Source: a virus. Taken from it: 64,000 nucleotides of DNA. The DNA is taken from the IMG/VR virus record IMGVR_UViG_3300028364_000026, positions 1 to 64,000 of that record; one strand, written 5' to 3'. Shown one piece after another: positions 34,272-43,207 of this stretch. The stretch's first letter is position 1. The number at the start of each line of letters is the position of its first letter. The position numbers and the translations under genes were made by a program. The notes beneath the pieces were generated by a model, which was not told the origin of the DNA, searched no databases, and was given only the letters and a program-made list of their open reading frames with translations.

Positions 34272-34312
34272 TATCCCTATCAAACCATTAAATTGGTTTA
34301 TTAGGGATTTTT
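34272..34312 (+). terminator. Rho-independent terminator
   Basis: ATCCCT/AGGGAT enclose AAACCA/TGGTTT in a two-part stem followed by T-rich sequence, after phoH. Confidence 0.75.
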
Positions 34313-34349
34313 AATTCTAAATAAATAATAAAAAACAAATAAAAAAAAC

Positions 34350-34952
34350 ATGGCAAAAATAGCTGTTTCATTAAACGAAGTTGTGAGAGATTTCTTAGGT
34401 CAATTAGTAAGCACCCACAATAAATATTTACCTCCAATTGATTTAGTTGAAGGAGATGTAACCGACTTTAATCTTGTTTCTCATTTTAATTTTACGAGTG
34501 TTAATCAAATGAATAATTTTATTTTTTTGGAAGCACCTCTTGAAATTTTTGGGCATGCCGATGTATTAACAGATGGTTTAATGAATTCGTTTAACAACTT
34601 AATAATGGATATTTCAGACGATGAAGAACACACAATTGAAATTACCAGCCGTGAAGTAGATAAAAGCATTCCATCAACTTTCTTTTACTTATCTAAGACT
34701 GGCTGTAAAATTAAAAATATTAGGTTCGTTACACAGAACATAGATGAATGGGGTGATGCTGATGTATTAATCACAGCCAACCCAATTGCTTTAGCAAATA
34801 AACCGAATGGTAAAATAAGTGTAAAGGTAAATGCGTCATATAATACAGATGTCAATGCAGATTTTACAATAGATTCCTTATTAGAATTTATTAATGACAT
34901 TAATTTTAGAAACACTGTATTAAATACAAAAATAATAAGTTACGAAGAATAA
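34350..34952 (+). CDS. HAD-like phage protein (200 aa)
   Basis: The middle reads FIFLEAPLEIFGHADVL, then HTIEITSREVDKSIPSTFFYLSKTG, and near residue 130 WGDADVLITANPIALANKPNG. The order of a strand with acidic loop, a Ser/Thr strand, a Lys and an aspartate pair before NP recalls HAD-like nucleotidase folds in large phages, but the usual DxD start is not clear. The leader is a long A-tract. The fold call is tentative; the gene is surely real. Confidence 0.45.
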   Translation: MAKIAVSLNEVVRDFLGQLVSTHNKYLPPIDLVEGDVTDFNLVSHFNFTSVNQMNNFIFLEAPLEIFGHADVLTDGLMNSFNNLIMDISDDEEHTIEITSREVDKSIPSTFFYLSKTGCKIKNIRFVTQNIDEWGDADVLITANPIALANKPNGKISVKVNASYNTDVNADFTIDSLLEFINDINFRNTVLNTKIISYEE

Positions 34953-34965
34953 AAAAAAAAGAGAA

Positions 34966-35328
34966 ATGATTGAATTTGCTGGTATTGCATATAAATTAGA
35001 TTTAAACGCTTTTTCTAAAGCGATAGAAGTTGAGGGTCAGAAACATACGGATATTTTAAGTGAAAAAGTTTTTAAGGAACACTTAAATGAACTTAATGCT
35101 TTTCAAACCACTGAAATAACAACAAACGAAACACTACGTGGGGTAACAATTGATTCTACTAAGTATGAACTTCTTAGGTTCTTAATTGATATGATTATTG
35201 ATGAAGAACTACATGATTCACCAGATGAAAGTTTAGGTATAGATAGATTTATGAGTAAAAAAAGTTTCGGTTATAGATTAGCTTTTAACACACTATTAGA
35301 TAATAAAATTCTTGTAGGAGAAGAATAA
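34966..35328 (+). CDS. Hypothetical protein (120 aa)
   Basis: A small acidic helical protein without cysteine or membrane segment. It follows the HAD-like gene by 13 nt with GAGAAATG at its start (a weak Shine-Dalgarno-like GAGA) and precedes the glycosyltransferases. Not recognised; the C-terminal DRFMSKKSFGYRLAFNTLL segment may be a helix-turn-helix but this is uncertain. Confidence 0.45.
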   Translation: MIEFAGIAYKLDLNAFSKAIEVEGQKHTDILSEKVFKEHLNELNAFQTTEITTNETLRGVTIDSTKYELLRFLIDMIIDEELHDSPDESLGIDRFMSKKSFGYRLAFNTLLDNKILVGEE

Positions 35329-35355
35329 AACAAAATAAATAAATAAAAATATAAA

Positions 35356-36489
35356 ATGGAAAAGAATTTAGAAAAAATTGATACACAAATTTCTCAATTA
35401 ACAGAAGTTATAGAAAAAATCGAAAATAAAGATTTTAGTATCTACTATTTCACACTAGACACCAAAGGTAACCCAACAGCTGGTGTTGCTAATATTTACG
35501 AACACGTAAAATTATTAAATGAATTAGGTTATAAAGCGTTTATTCTACATGAGAGAGACGATTATAAGTTATATAAAGACGAAGATGGTCAAGGGTTAGC
35601 CGACTGGTTAGGTGATGAGTATGCTGTATTACCACATATTTCAATACAAGGACAAACATTAAATGTTTCACCTTCAGACATTATTTTAATTCCAGAGATT
35701 TTTTCAACAATCATGGAACAAATAAAAGGGTTTCCTTGTAAAAAGATTGTTTTATCTCAAAGTTATGATTACTTATTAGATTTACTACCTATCGGCACGA
35801 GATGGAACGTTGATTATGGTTTTAATGATGTGATAACTACTTCTGAAAAACAAGCAAACTATATTAAAAATTTGTTTCCTTCTATTTCAACACACATTGT
35901 GCCTGTGTCTATTCCTAAATACTTCAAGGACAGCGATAAACCAAAAATCCCAGTAGTTGCTATTCTTACTAGAAATCAAGGTGAAGCCGCAAAAATAGCT
36001 AAGGCGTTTTATTTACAATTCCCAATATACAAGTGGGTTACTTTTAAAGAATTAAGAAATATCCCAAGAGAAAAGTTTGCAGAAGAATTAGGTAAGTGTT
36101 GTTTAGCTATTTGGGTTGACGAAACATCTGGTTTTGGTACTTTCCCATTAGAAGCTATGGAAACGAATACACCAATCATTGGTAAAATACCTAATATGGT
36201 TCCAGAATGGATGGAAACCCAAGACAAAGATGGTAATGTAACAATCACCGACAATGGTATTTGGACAAGTACAACTACAAATATTCCAGAATTAATTTCC
36301 ACATACTTAAAACTTTGGTTAGAGGATTCAGTACCAACCGAATTAACTGATACAATGGAAGCGACTAAAGGTCGTTACTCTGTTGAAAATCAAATGGAAA
36401 AAATAACATCTGTTTATGACAGTATTATAACTAATCGTGTTTTAGAATTTAAGCAGAGAGTTTCAATTTTAGAATTAAGTAAGAAATAA
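35356..36489 (+). CDS. Glycosyltransferase, GT-B type (377 aa)
   Basis: After a short coiled-coil start, FSIYYFTLDTKGNPTAGVANIYEH begins a Rossmann domain near residue 27. The C-terminal domain has VVAILTRNQGEAAKIAKAF and the nucleotide-sugar motif ETSGFGTFPLEAMETNTPIIG near 257-277, the E-x7-E type seen in GT4 enzymes. It acts with the next gene, probably to glycosylate virion or host surface. No intein. Substrate unknown. Confidence 0.75.
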   Translation: MEKNLEKIDTQISQLTEVIEKIENKDFSIYYFTLDTKGNPTAGVANIYEHVKLLNELGYKAFILHERDDYKLYKDEDGQGLADWLGDEYAVLPHISIQGQTLNVSPSDIILIPEIFSTIMEQIKGFPCKKIVLSQSYDYLLDLLPIGTRWNVDYGFNDVITTSEKQANYIKNLFPSISTHIVPVSIPKYFKDSDKPKIPVVAILTRNQGEAAKIAKAFYLQFPIYKWVTFKELRNIPREKFAEELGKCCLAIWVDETSGFGTFPLEAMETNTPIIGKIPNMVPEWMETQDKDGNVTITDNGIWTSTTTNIPELISTYLKLWLEDSVPTELTDTMEATKGRYSVENQMEKITSVYDSIITNRVLEFKQRVSILELSKK

Positions 36490-36510
36490 AAATTAACAAA
36501 AAAAGACAAA

Positions 36511-37308
36511 ATGAAAAATAAAAATAGTATTTCAGTGATTATTCCAGTCCATGAATTGGATGAAATCACTACACAGACTTTCGGTAAAGCAATTGAAAGT
36601 ATTATCATCCAACTTGAACGACCAGAAGAAGTTGTTATTGTTGTCCCTAAAGGTAGTTTAGCACTATCATTCATGAAATCATTTGATTTTGGGGAAATAA
36701 AAAATATTGTAGTAATTGCTGAAAACGATGGTTTAACAGATTTTTCCTCTCAAGTTAATTTTGGGGTAGAATACTCTAAAATGGATTGGATTAGTGTTTT
36801 AGAATACGATGACGAATATTCTAATATTTGGTTTAAAAATGTGGTTAAATACAGAGATGCATATAAAAATACTGAACTATTCTTACCAATTGTTGTAGAT
36901 GTTGACAATACTGGAGCTTTTAATGGGTTTACAAATGAAGCTGTTTGGGCGAATGAGTTTTCAGAACAATTAGGTATTTTAGATACTGATGCTTTATTAG
37001 CATACCAAAATTTCAACATTGATGGGATGGTTATTAAGAAAAGTGTTTATCAAGAGTTTGGTGGTTTTAAACCATCGGTAAAATTAACTTTCATTACAGA
37101 ATTTTTACTTAGAATGACTTTCAAAGACGTAAAAGTGATGGTAATCCCTAAATTTGGTTATAAACACATTAATCTTAGAGAGGGTGGGTTATTTTCTACT
37201 TATAAACAAACTATGGACCCAACTGAAGTAAAATGGTGGTTAAATGTAGCAAAAAAGGAATACTTTTTTGATAAAGACAGAGAACTAACATACGATAAAC
37301 AACTTTAA
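36511..37308 (+). CDS. Glycosyltransferase family 2 protein (265 aa)
   Basis: Starts with the GT-A strand SISVIIPVHELDEITTQTF and carries an acidic pair in ISVLEYDDEYSN near residue 93, in the place of the DxD metal site. The domain end is EFGGFKPSVKLTFITEFLLRM, as in GT2 enzymes. It lies 21 nt after the GT-B gene and probably works on the same glycan. Donor and acceptor are not visible from sequence. Confidence 0.75.
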   Translation: MKNKNSISVIIPVHELDEITTQTFGKAIESIIIQLERPEEVVIVVPKGSLALSFMKSFDFGEIKNIVVIAENDGLTDFSSQVNFGVEYSKMDWISVLEYDDEYSNIWFKNVVKYRDAYKNTELFLPIVVDVDNTGAFNGFTNEAVWANEFSEQLGILDTDALLAYQNFNIDGMVIKKSVYQEFGGFKPSVKLTFITEFLLRMTFKDVKVMVIPKFGYKHINLREGGLFSTYKQTMDPTEVKWWLNVAKKEYFFDKDRELTYDKQL

Positions 37309-37311
37309 TGG

Positions 37312-38040
37312 ATGGTAACCAAAAAAACTAGGAAGTCCAAAACTAAAATGTATTTTGGTCCAGAGCAAGAACAAGCCGTTTTGGACTACATAGATAGCAG
37401 TGATGAAACTTTAAAAAATAACATATTTAACGAATGGTTGAAAGCACCAATCGATAAAATGGTTGAATCTATTATAAGACGTTATGGGTTATATAGGAAG
37501 ACTGAAACATTCGATATTTCACATACTGACGCTGTTTCTGATTTAATGACTAAGATACATAAATTTAAACATGGTAAAGGTAAAAAAGCCTATTCATATT
37601 TTGGGACTATAATAAAAAATTACGTTCTTGGTTTGTTGATTAAAGACGCTAAACATTTAAAGAAAATGACATCATATGATATTGTTGCAAGTTCTTTAGA
37701 AGAAAGTGAAGAATTTTCATACCATATTGATACAGAAGAATTTGTTTTTGATGAATTCTTTATTAAACTATCCAATGGTATTAAAGAAGAAATGAAAGAC
37801 GATGATTATCCAGTAAAGAAAAAGCTGAGTGAGAACGAAAAAAAATTAGGTTATTCGTTAATTGATATATTAGAAAATTGGGAAACTTTATTTGAAGGAA
37901 TGGAAGGTGGTTCAAAATATAATAAAAATTCAGTTTTAGAAACAATTAGAAACTATACCAATCTTTCAACTAAAGATATTAGATTATGTATGAAGCGATA
38001 TAAAGCGGTATATGATTTATTAAAAAATCATGGGTTGTAG
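37312..38040 (+). CDS. Late-transcription sigma factor, gp55-like (242 aa)
   Basis: A highly charged helical protein. Segments FGPEQEQAVLDYIDSSD, MVESIIRRYGLYRK, then HTDAVSDLMTKIHKF and AYSYFGTIIKNYVLGLLIKD resemble sigma region 2 as kept in T4 gp55, a small factor that redirects host polymerase to late promoters. Length is somewhat greater than gp55 (185). The start is ATG 37312, because the overlapping ATG at 37308 hits a stop. If right, its target is probably the ATATTTATA motif found before structural genes. Confidence 0.7.
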   Translation: MVTKKTRKSKTKMYFGPEQEQAVLDYIDSSDETLKNNIFNEWLKAPIDKMVESIIRRYGLYRKTETFDISHTDAVSDLMTKIHKFKHGKGKKAYSYFGTIIKNYVLGLLIKDAKHLKKMTSYDIVASSLEESEEFSYHIDTEEFVFDEFFIKLSNGIKEEMKDDDYPVKKKLSENEKKLGYSLIDILENWETLFEGMEGGSKYNKNSVLETIRNYTNLSTKDIRLCMKRYKAVYDLLKNHGL

Positions 38041-38056
38041 AATAATAATTTTTACT

Positions 38057-38065
38057 ATATTTATA
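38057..38065 (+). promoter_or_regulatory. Late-type promoter motif ATATTTATA
   Basis: Exact copy, 13 nt before the ATG at 38079, in front of the baseplate block. Confidence 0.55.
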
Positions 38066-38078
38066 TATAAACATCATC

Positions 38079-38450
38079 ATGGGAAGAAAGAAAAAACAAG
38101 ACATTAAAGTAAACGATAATAATTCTTTAGAAGGAGTTATGCAAGAAGTATATAATGACGCATGTCTACAAATAATTGAAACCCAAAACTGTATCAATGA
38201 ATTAGGTGTGGGTAACAAGCCAGAGAATATTGGTGAAGTTGCTATAATAGTAAAAGAAAAAGGTGGTATGCTTAAATTAAAAGATTCCGCAATTAGAATA
38301 AAATTAGAAGTCGCCAAACTGCAAAGTGATATCATAAAAAACAGAGGTGATGTTGTTTCTAGTGTAGATGAAAGAAGTGCTGGTACTGCATCAATAAAAG
38401 ATTTTAATTCTATTAGAGAAATGTTAAAAAATAATAAAGAACAAAAATAA
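38079..38450 (+). CDS. Hypothetical helical protein (123 aa)
   Basis: A basic start (MGRKKKQDIKV) and a helical middle (LKLKDSAIRIKLEVAKLQSD) likely to form a coiled coil. First gene behind a late-type motif and directly before the baseplate block. It could be a tail-assembly protein or a small terminase-like adaptor, but neither is shown by a motif. Confidence 0.5.
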   Translation: MGRKKKQDIKVNDNNSLEGVMQEVYNDACLQIIETQNCINELGVGNKPENIGEVAIIVKEKGGMLKLKDSAIRIKLEVAKLQSDIIKNRGDVVSSVDERSAGTASIKDFNSIREMLKNNKEQK

Positions 38451-38457
38451 CTTTTTC

Positions 38458-39870
38458 ATGAGTCAAATAGACAAGAAGAAAAAAATATTTGGTAACATAG
38501 CTGCATCTAAAACTTTGACTGAAACAATGCCAAAGATACTAGCTGTGTTACAATCAACAAATAATGATTCAAACGTAATTAATTTTTTAACTGATTTAAT
38601 TAAACAATTAATTGGACAAAAAGAATTAGACACCACAATTGTTGACTTCTTAACCAAGTTATTACCTAAAATTGAAACAACAATTAAAAAAGCATTAAAA
38701 TCTCAACTAAAAAGTATAGTTAGTTGCGGAATAAACCCATCTATACCTACATTTTTAAAATCCAATGGAGATGGGATTGTAATTGAAGTTAAAAAAATTG
38801 ATTTTACTGACCTATTAAAAATAGACCCAGAATCATCAATAGGTTCTTTGGTATACTTAGATTCACGTAATGGTTTACAATCAAGTGATTTAAATACTTT
38901 TATACACGCTGTAATTCAGGATGATGGTGTTGAACATGCTTGGAAGGGGATATTAAATTTTAAATTTGTATCATTGGATGCCAATGGCGTTAATCCAAAT
39001 AACTCATTAATTATAAAAGCAACAGCTCTTTATGAAAACAAATCTTTTAATGATTTAAATAATGATTTTGTTGATTCAATTAAATTATTCGATACAGCAA
39101 ATATTATTAACAAGGTGATGGACATTATTTTTGGTTCAATCTCATTTAATTTAAAAAAAACATCTAAACAATTAGAAATAGAAGGTAAAATAAATGCTGT
39201 TGTTGATAAATTAGTTGATTTAGATGAAGAGGATATTATTAGTGATGATTATTTCACTTTTAATAACGAAGAATTATCAAAAATACAAACAGAAGCCGAC
39301 AACAGAAAAAGAGGTTTTATTGAATTAGAAACTAGCTCTAAGGTTTCTGCAACAATAAGTGAACAACAATTAGTGGCACTTAGTCAAGAAATGGGTACTG
39401 CTGTCACAAAGAAAGAACAAAAGGATGTATTAACTAAGAATCTTGGAGCTATGGCCAAATCAAATACAGCTAACTCAAGAAACAAAGCGGATAATTCAAC
39501 AATAGAAGTTAATTTTATTCAATCTATTATAGCTAATTTATTAAAAGCTATAATTGGTGTGTTACTAACACCAAAAATCGTATCTTTGTTTTTAATTAAT
39601 TTTAAAGTTGTTAATGGACCAGAAGCTAAATTTGAAAATGGGATTGATTTTATAAAAAAAAATAATAACTTATTTAAAGTTATAGTAAAAGCAATAACTT
39701 TAGAATTGAGTAAGTTATTAGTAGCTATTGTTTTAAAACATATAGCAAAACTTACACTTAAAGTTCAAGCGAAAAAAAGAATTGATAAACAAAAAAATAA
39801 ATTGGTTCAAATGTTGAGTTTAATCGGAACTCCTCAAGAAGCACTAAGGACAATTAAAGGTTTAAGTTAA
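38458..39870 (+). CDS. Probable baseplate or tail protein (470 aa)
   Basis: The N-terminal 100 residues are helical (FLTDLIKQLIGQKELD and onward). A beta domain follows near residues 105-195 (GDGIVIEVKKIDFTDLLKI). The C-terminal half is helical with hydrophobic stretches such as IIANLLKAIIGVLLTPKIVSL, which could be membrane-active or buried in an oligomer. It sits before the gp5-like hub protein, so a baseplate hub or tape-related role is likely. The last base of its stop is shared with the next ATG. Confidence 0.5.
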   Translation: MSQIDKKKKIFGNIAASKTLTETMPKILAVLQSTNNDSNVINFLTDLIKQLIGQKELDTTIVDFLTKLLPKIETTIKKALKSQLKSIVSCGINPSIPTFLKSNGDGIVIEVKKIDFTDLLKIDPESSIGSLVYLDSRNGLQSSDLNTFIHAVIQDDGVEHAWKGILNFKFVSLDANGVNPNNSLIIKATALYENKSFNDLNNDFVDSIKLFDTANIINKVMDIIFGSISFNLKKTSKQLEIEGKINAVVDKLVDLDEEDIISDDYFTFNNEELSKIQTEADNRKRGFIELETSSKVSATISEQQLVALSQEMGTAVTKKEQKDVLTKNLGAMAKSNTANSRNKADNSTIEVNFIQSIIANLLKAIIGVLLTPKIVSLFLINFKVVNGPEAKFENGIDFIKKNNNLFKVIVKAITLELSKLLVAIVLKHIAKLTLKVQAKKRIDKQKNKLVQMLSLIGTPQEALRTIKGLS

Positions 39871-40457
39871 TGAGTTTTAATAATAATAATAATAGTAATA
39901 ATAATATAAACACAGTAAACGACAATATAGATGAGGTAAACGACAATATAGATGCAGTAAACAACAATATAGATGCAGCAAAAAATACGTTTAATACTAA
40001 TAAAAAAGGGATAAACGACACTGTCGATTCAGTAAATTCACTGAAAAAAAGTAAATTTAATCTCTCAACTCTTACTGGTGTTCTGAATATAATATTGGCG
40101 GCTTTTTCAATACCAGAAGAACCTTTGATTCCTTTACCACCACCATTGTTATTAATAGGTGCCAAATTAAGACCAGGAATTTCAGCATCATCAATTGCCT
40201 CTAGAATTATTTCCAGACAATCAGAAGCTGGGAGACAAGTCGGTGATGCCTTTGCTGATGGACCAAACAATGAAGAAGCCATGGAACTGATTAGAGTTGA
40301 AGAAATGTTGAATTCATTATTAACTGAAGCTAAGGTTGAGATAGTTATACCACCTGGGGTTGGGGTTTTCACTCTTGGTGTAGGTAATTTAGGAGCACCA
40401 GTTGTTTCACAAGGCATAACAACCACCATTGGGATTGGTGAAGGAGTTTTAAGATAA
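39870..40457 (+). CDS. Asn-rich coiled-coil baseplate-block protein (195 aa)
   Basis: The N-terminal 60 residues are Asn-rich heptads (NDNIDEV, NDNIDAV, NNNIDAA), a trimeric or dimeric coiled coil. A hydrophobic, Pro-rich middle follows (IPEEPLIPLPPPLLLIGAKL), then a helical part and a Gly-rich end. The overlap with the upstream stop (TAATG) shows coupling. Function unknown; the layout suggests a baseplate or hub-associated structural protein. Confidence 0.55.
   Translation: MSFNNNNNSNNNINTVNDNIDEVNDNIDAVNNNIDAAKNTFNTNKKGINDTVDSVNSLKKSKFNLSTLTGVLNIILAAFSIPEEPLIPLPPPLLLIGAKLRPGISASSIASRIISRQSEAGRQVGDAFADGPNNEEAMELIRVEEMLNSLLTEAKVEIVIPPGVGVFTLGVGNLGAPVVSQGITTTIGIGEGVLR
39915..39977 (+). repeat. 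Three 21-bp tandem repeats, coding
   Basis: Units at 39915-39935, 39936-39956 and 39957-39977 encode one seven-residue coiled-coil heptad each. Differences between units are few, so the heptads expanded recently by slippage. Confidence 0.75.
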
Positions 40458-40462
40458 AAAAA

Positions 40463-40651
40463 ATGGACGAAACAAAAGAAGATTTATTGTTATTAAGTAA
40501 CAATGAAATACTGTTTAAAATTAAACAGTATGAGGCTACGCATACATCGATTAAAGAAAAAATGTTAAGCGATTTAGATAGATTAGAAACAGTCGAAAAA
40601 CAATTTGATATAGCTAATAAAATAATTTTAAAAAGACTAAAAGGAGAATAA
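40463..40651 (+). CDS. Small helical protein (62 aa)
   Basis: A charged, all-helical peptide (NNEILFKIKQYEATHTSIKE). It ends directly before the next ATG, and its tail carries the AAGGAG ribosome site of that gene. It may be a small tail chaperone or coiled-coil partner; no family seen. The coding reading is supported by tight packing. Confidence 0.6.
   Translation: MDETKEDLLLLSNNEILFKIKQYEATHTSIKEKMLSDLDRLETVEKQFDIANKIILKRLKGE
40641..40645 (+). promoter_or_regulatory. Strong Shine-Dalgarno sequence (AGGAG)
   Basis: AAAAGGAGAATAAATG. One of few strong Shine-Dalgarno sites in a window where most leaders are only A-rich. It fixes the start of the hub gene at 40652. Confidence 0.7.
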
Positions 40652-41626
40652 ATGTATTTCAATATTAGTGATGGTAGAACTAGTTTAGCTAGAGGTCAAA
40701 ATAATCAGGAGAATTTAAGTAACTTCCAATATTTAAAATATGGTGAGGTTATTTCTATTGATGATGAATTTGGTTTAGGTAGAATAAAAGTTAGAATAAA
40801 CGGTGCTATCACTGCTGGTGGAGATAAAGATATCTCTAACTCAGAACTACCTTACGCTTTTCCTTTATTACCAAAACATTTGCAGATAATACCTAGAGTT
40901 GGTGAAATGGTTTGGGTTTTTGTTTTTGATAAAAACAGACAACATGTTGATAGAATTTATATCGGACCAATTACTTCTCAATTAAATAAACTTAATTTCG
41001 ATGAAGCCAGATTAGCTGCAATGGCTGGATTTACTTTTGGTCCTATGAACCCTTCTGTTAATGTAGATTCAATCCCACAACTAAAAGGTATTTTCCCTGA
41101 TAAAGAAGATATATCTATTCAAGGTCGATTCAACACAGATATTACTCAGAAAAGAAATGAAATTGTTCTTAGAGCTGGTAAATTTGAAACTTCCGAAACA
41201 AACAAATCAAATCCATACCCTTTTATTTTTAACACTAGAACTCAAGGTTTTTTACAGATAAAAAATGATGCTATAATAGATGAAAATAAATTGGGAACAA
41301 TTTCAACCTTAGTGTCAAATAAAATAAATTTAATAACTCATAGTGGTGGTAGCCCTAGATTTGATGTCACAAATCAAGATGATTTAATTAGTGACATTGA
41401 AATGAAAAGAATATTAACCGAAGCCCATCAATTACCTTTTGGTGATATTTTATTAGAGTATTTAATTTTAATGAAAAACGCTTTGTTTAACCATGTACAT
41501 AATGGTAGTGGAAACTCAGCTACAGATTTATCTTCTTCGGGTAACAAGCAATCGTTGGGGGTTTTTAAAAAAAGAGCAGATGATTTGGAAAAATCTATGC
41601 TTAGTAAAAATATCAGGATAAACTAA
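40652..41626 (+). CDS. Baseplate hub/spike protein with gp5-like OB-fold (324 aa)
   Basis: Residues 28-115 form an OB-fold domain like the N-terminus of T4 gp5: GEVISIDDEFGLGRIKVRI, then LPYAFPLLPKHLQIIPRVGEMVWVFVFDK, and RIYIGPI. The T4 lysozyme domain and the long beta-helix spike are absent. The C-terminal part has a conserved-looking IVLRAGKFE strand near residue 170, and HVHNGSGN near 283. It probably anchors a spike at the tail end. The clear ribosome site suggests good expression. Confidence 0.75.
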   Translation: MYFNISDGRTSLARGQNNQENLSNFQYLKYGEVISIDDEFGLGRIKVRINGAITAGGDKDISNSELPYAFPLLPKHLQIIPRVGEMVWVFVFDKNRQHVDRIYIGPITSQLNKLNFDEARLAAMAGFTFGPMNPSVNVDSIPQLKGIFPDKEDISIQGRFNTDITQKRNEIVLRAGKFETSETNKSNPYPFIFNTRTQGFLQIKNDAIIDENKLGTISTLVSNKINLITHSGGSPRFDVTNQDDLISDIEMKRILTEAHQLPFGDILLEYLILMKNALFNHVHNGSGNSATDLSSSGNKQSLGVFKKRADDLEKSMLSKNIRIN

Positions 41627-41644
41627 TAAAACCAATCTTTCCTT

Positions 41645-41653
41645 ATATTTATA
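41645..41653 (+). promoter_or_regulatory. Late-type promoter motif ATATTTATA
   Basis: Exact copy, 12 nt before the ATG at 41666. Confidence 0.55.
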
Positions 41654-41665
41654 AACAAAGATAAA

Positions 41666-43066
41666 ATGGTAATACACACATATTTTGAAAAAAATAACAC
41701 CATAGTAAGTAATACAAGTGCTAATACTGGTCTAAACCCAGTGGCTGAACTTTACTATGGTGGTCAATCAAATGAACAAGCTTACAGTAGGTTTATTTTT
41801 AAGTTTGATGAGTCAAGACTAAAAGAATTAGTTGAAGACAAAACCTTCACTGATTTAAGTAAATTAAAACATACCATTAGAATGACCAACACTGGTTCTT
41901 TCGATAAAGAACTATTAAATAAAAATATGGGGTCAAAAGCAAGAACTTGTTCTTTTGATTTAATTGTTTTTGAAATAAATCAGGATTGGGATAATGGTGT
42001 CGGTTATGATTATTTCTTACCTATCTTGGAAACTGGTGTTGATGTTTCTTTTTCAAATAACGCATCAAATTGGACCAACGCTAAAACTGGTCAAAAATGG
42101 ACTAATGGTATCGGAGTTTATTCTGGTTCACCTGTTGTTATCTCATCACAACATTTTGATAAAGGTAACGAGAACATAGAGCTTGATGTAAGCGACTACG
42201 TAAACAATTTGTTAAGTAATAGCGGAGCCACAAATTATGGTCTAGGAATAGCGTTTGAAGACTCATTTGAACTAATGAACACCATTCAAAAACAATATGT
42301 TGGGTTCTTTACGAATAACACACAAACATTTTATGAACCATATCTTGAAACAGTCTATTCTAACCACATTAGAGACGATAGGAACAACTTTTTCTTAGAT
42401 AAGGTAAACGAGTTATACTTATACGTAAATGTTGGGGGAAACCCTACTAATTTAGACGAATTACCTAACGTTAATATTTTAAATTCTAACGGAACTATAA
42501 TTAATACGTATCTACCATCAGATATCAATCAAATAACCAAAGGTGTTTATAGTATTTCACTTCAAATAGACACTAATGATAATATTGAAACGATGTACTA
42601 TGATGTTTGGACTAATTTAATAATAAATGGTGTTGCTAGACCAAACTTAGAAATGTCCTTTGTCCTTAAAGACTCTGTGGATTATTATAATATGAATGGG
42701 GATTTTGTCACTAAAAAAGTTGCTGTTTCATTATCAGGTCTACAAGATAATGAAAAAATAAAACGTGGGGATATTAGAAAAGTTCGTGTTTCGACAAGAA
42801 TACCTTATACCGTGGAACAATCACAAACTATCACCGATATTAAATATCGCCTATACATTTTAGAAGGACCAAGTGAGTTAACGGTAATCGATTTCCAAGC
42901 TGTTGAAATGGCAAGCAATTATAGTTATTTTTTATTAGATACAGCTAGTTTACTTCCAAATAAATATCATTTAGATGTATTGGTTACTTCTAATTTAGAA
43001 GTAACTACATTAAAAACTGTTATGCAATTTGAAATAATTAATCAAGTAGAGTTAAGAAAGTTTTAA
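41666..43066 (+). CDS. Structural protein of the baseplate block (466 aa)
   Basis: The N-terminal 220 residues form a beta domain (YSRFIFKFDESRLKELV, ARTCSFDLIVFEINQDWDNG), similar in style to DNRLRE-type phage and bacterial structural modules. A FFTNNTQTFYEPYLETVYSN end strand and Ig-like strands follow. No enzyme motif. It lies between the gp5-like hub and a zinc-ribbon protein. Baseplate wedge or fibre attachment is likely; the gp number cannot be named. Confidence 0.6.
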   Translation: MVIHTYFEKNNTIVSNTSANTGLNPVAELYYGGQSNEQAYSRFIFKFDESRLKELVEDKTFTDLSKLKHTIRMTNTGSFDKELLNKNMGSKARTCSFDLIVFEINQDWDNGVGYDYFLPILETGVDVSFSNNASNWTNAKTGQKWTNGIGVYSGSPVVISSQHFDKGNENIELDVSDYVNNLLSNSGATNYGLGIAFEDSFELMNTIQKQYVGFFTNNTQTFYEPYLETVYSNHIRDDRNNFFLDKVNELYLYVNVGGNPTNLDELPNVNILNSNGTIINTYLPSDINQITKGVYSISLQIDTNDNIETMYYDVWTNLIINGVARPNLEMSFVLKDSVDYYNMNGDFVTKKVAVSLSGLQDNEKIKRGDIRKVRVSTRIPYTVEQSQTITDIKYRLYILEGPSELTVIDFQAVEMASNYSYFLLDTASLLPNKYHLDVLVTSNLEVTTLKTVMQFEIINQVELRKF

Positions 43067-43071
43067 TAAAC

Positions 43072-43105
43072 TATTTATGATAAAATAAAATAGTTTATAT
43101 TTATA
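43072..43105 (+). promoter_or_regulatory. Hairpin followed by late-type motif
   Basis: AAACTATTT and AAATAGTTT form a weak stem (about 43073-43096), and ATATTTATA follows at 43097-43105. The next ATG is 102 nt away, a longer leader than at other copies. The leader may be structured; nothing else is seen in this 141-nt gap. Confidence 0.4.
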
Positions 43106-43207
43106 CATATACGTTAACCAAGTATTAGTTTTGAGCGATAATATGGCTTTAAAGTTGTTTAGGCAACAAAAAAATTAGTACGATAATAAAATTAAAAGTT
43201 AAATAAA

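Noticed and set aside
35356-37308. Inteins in the two other glycosyltransferases
   Set aside because: Lengths are normal and the nucleotide-sugar motifs are unbroken.
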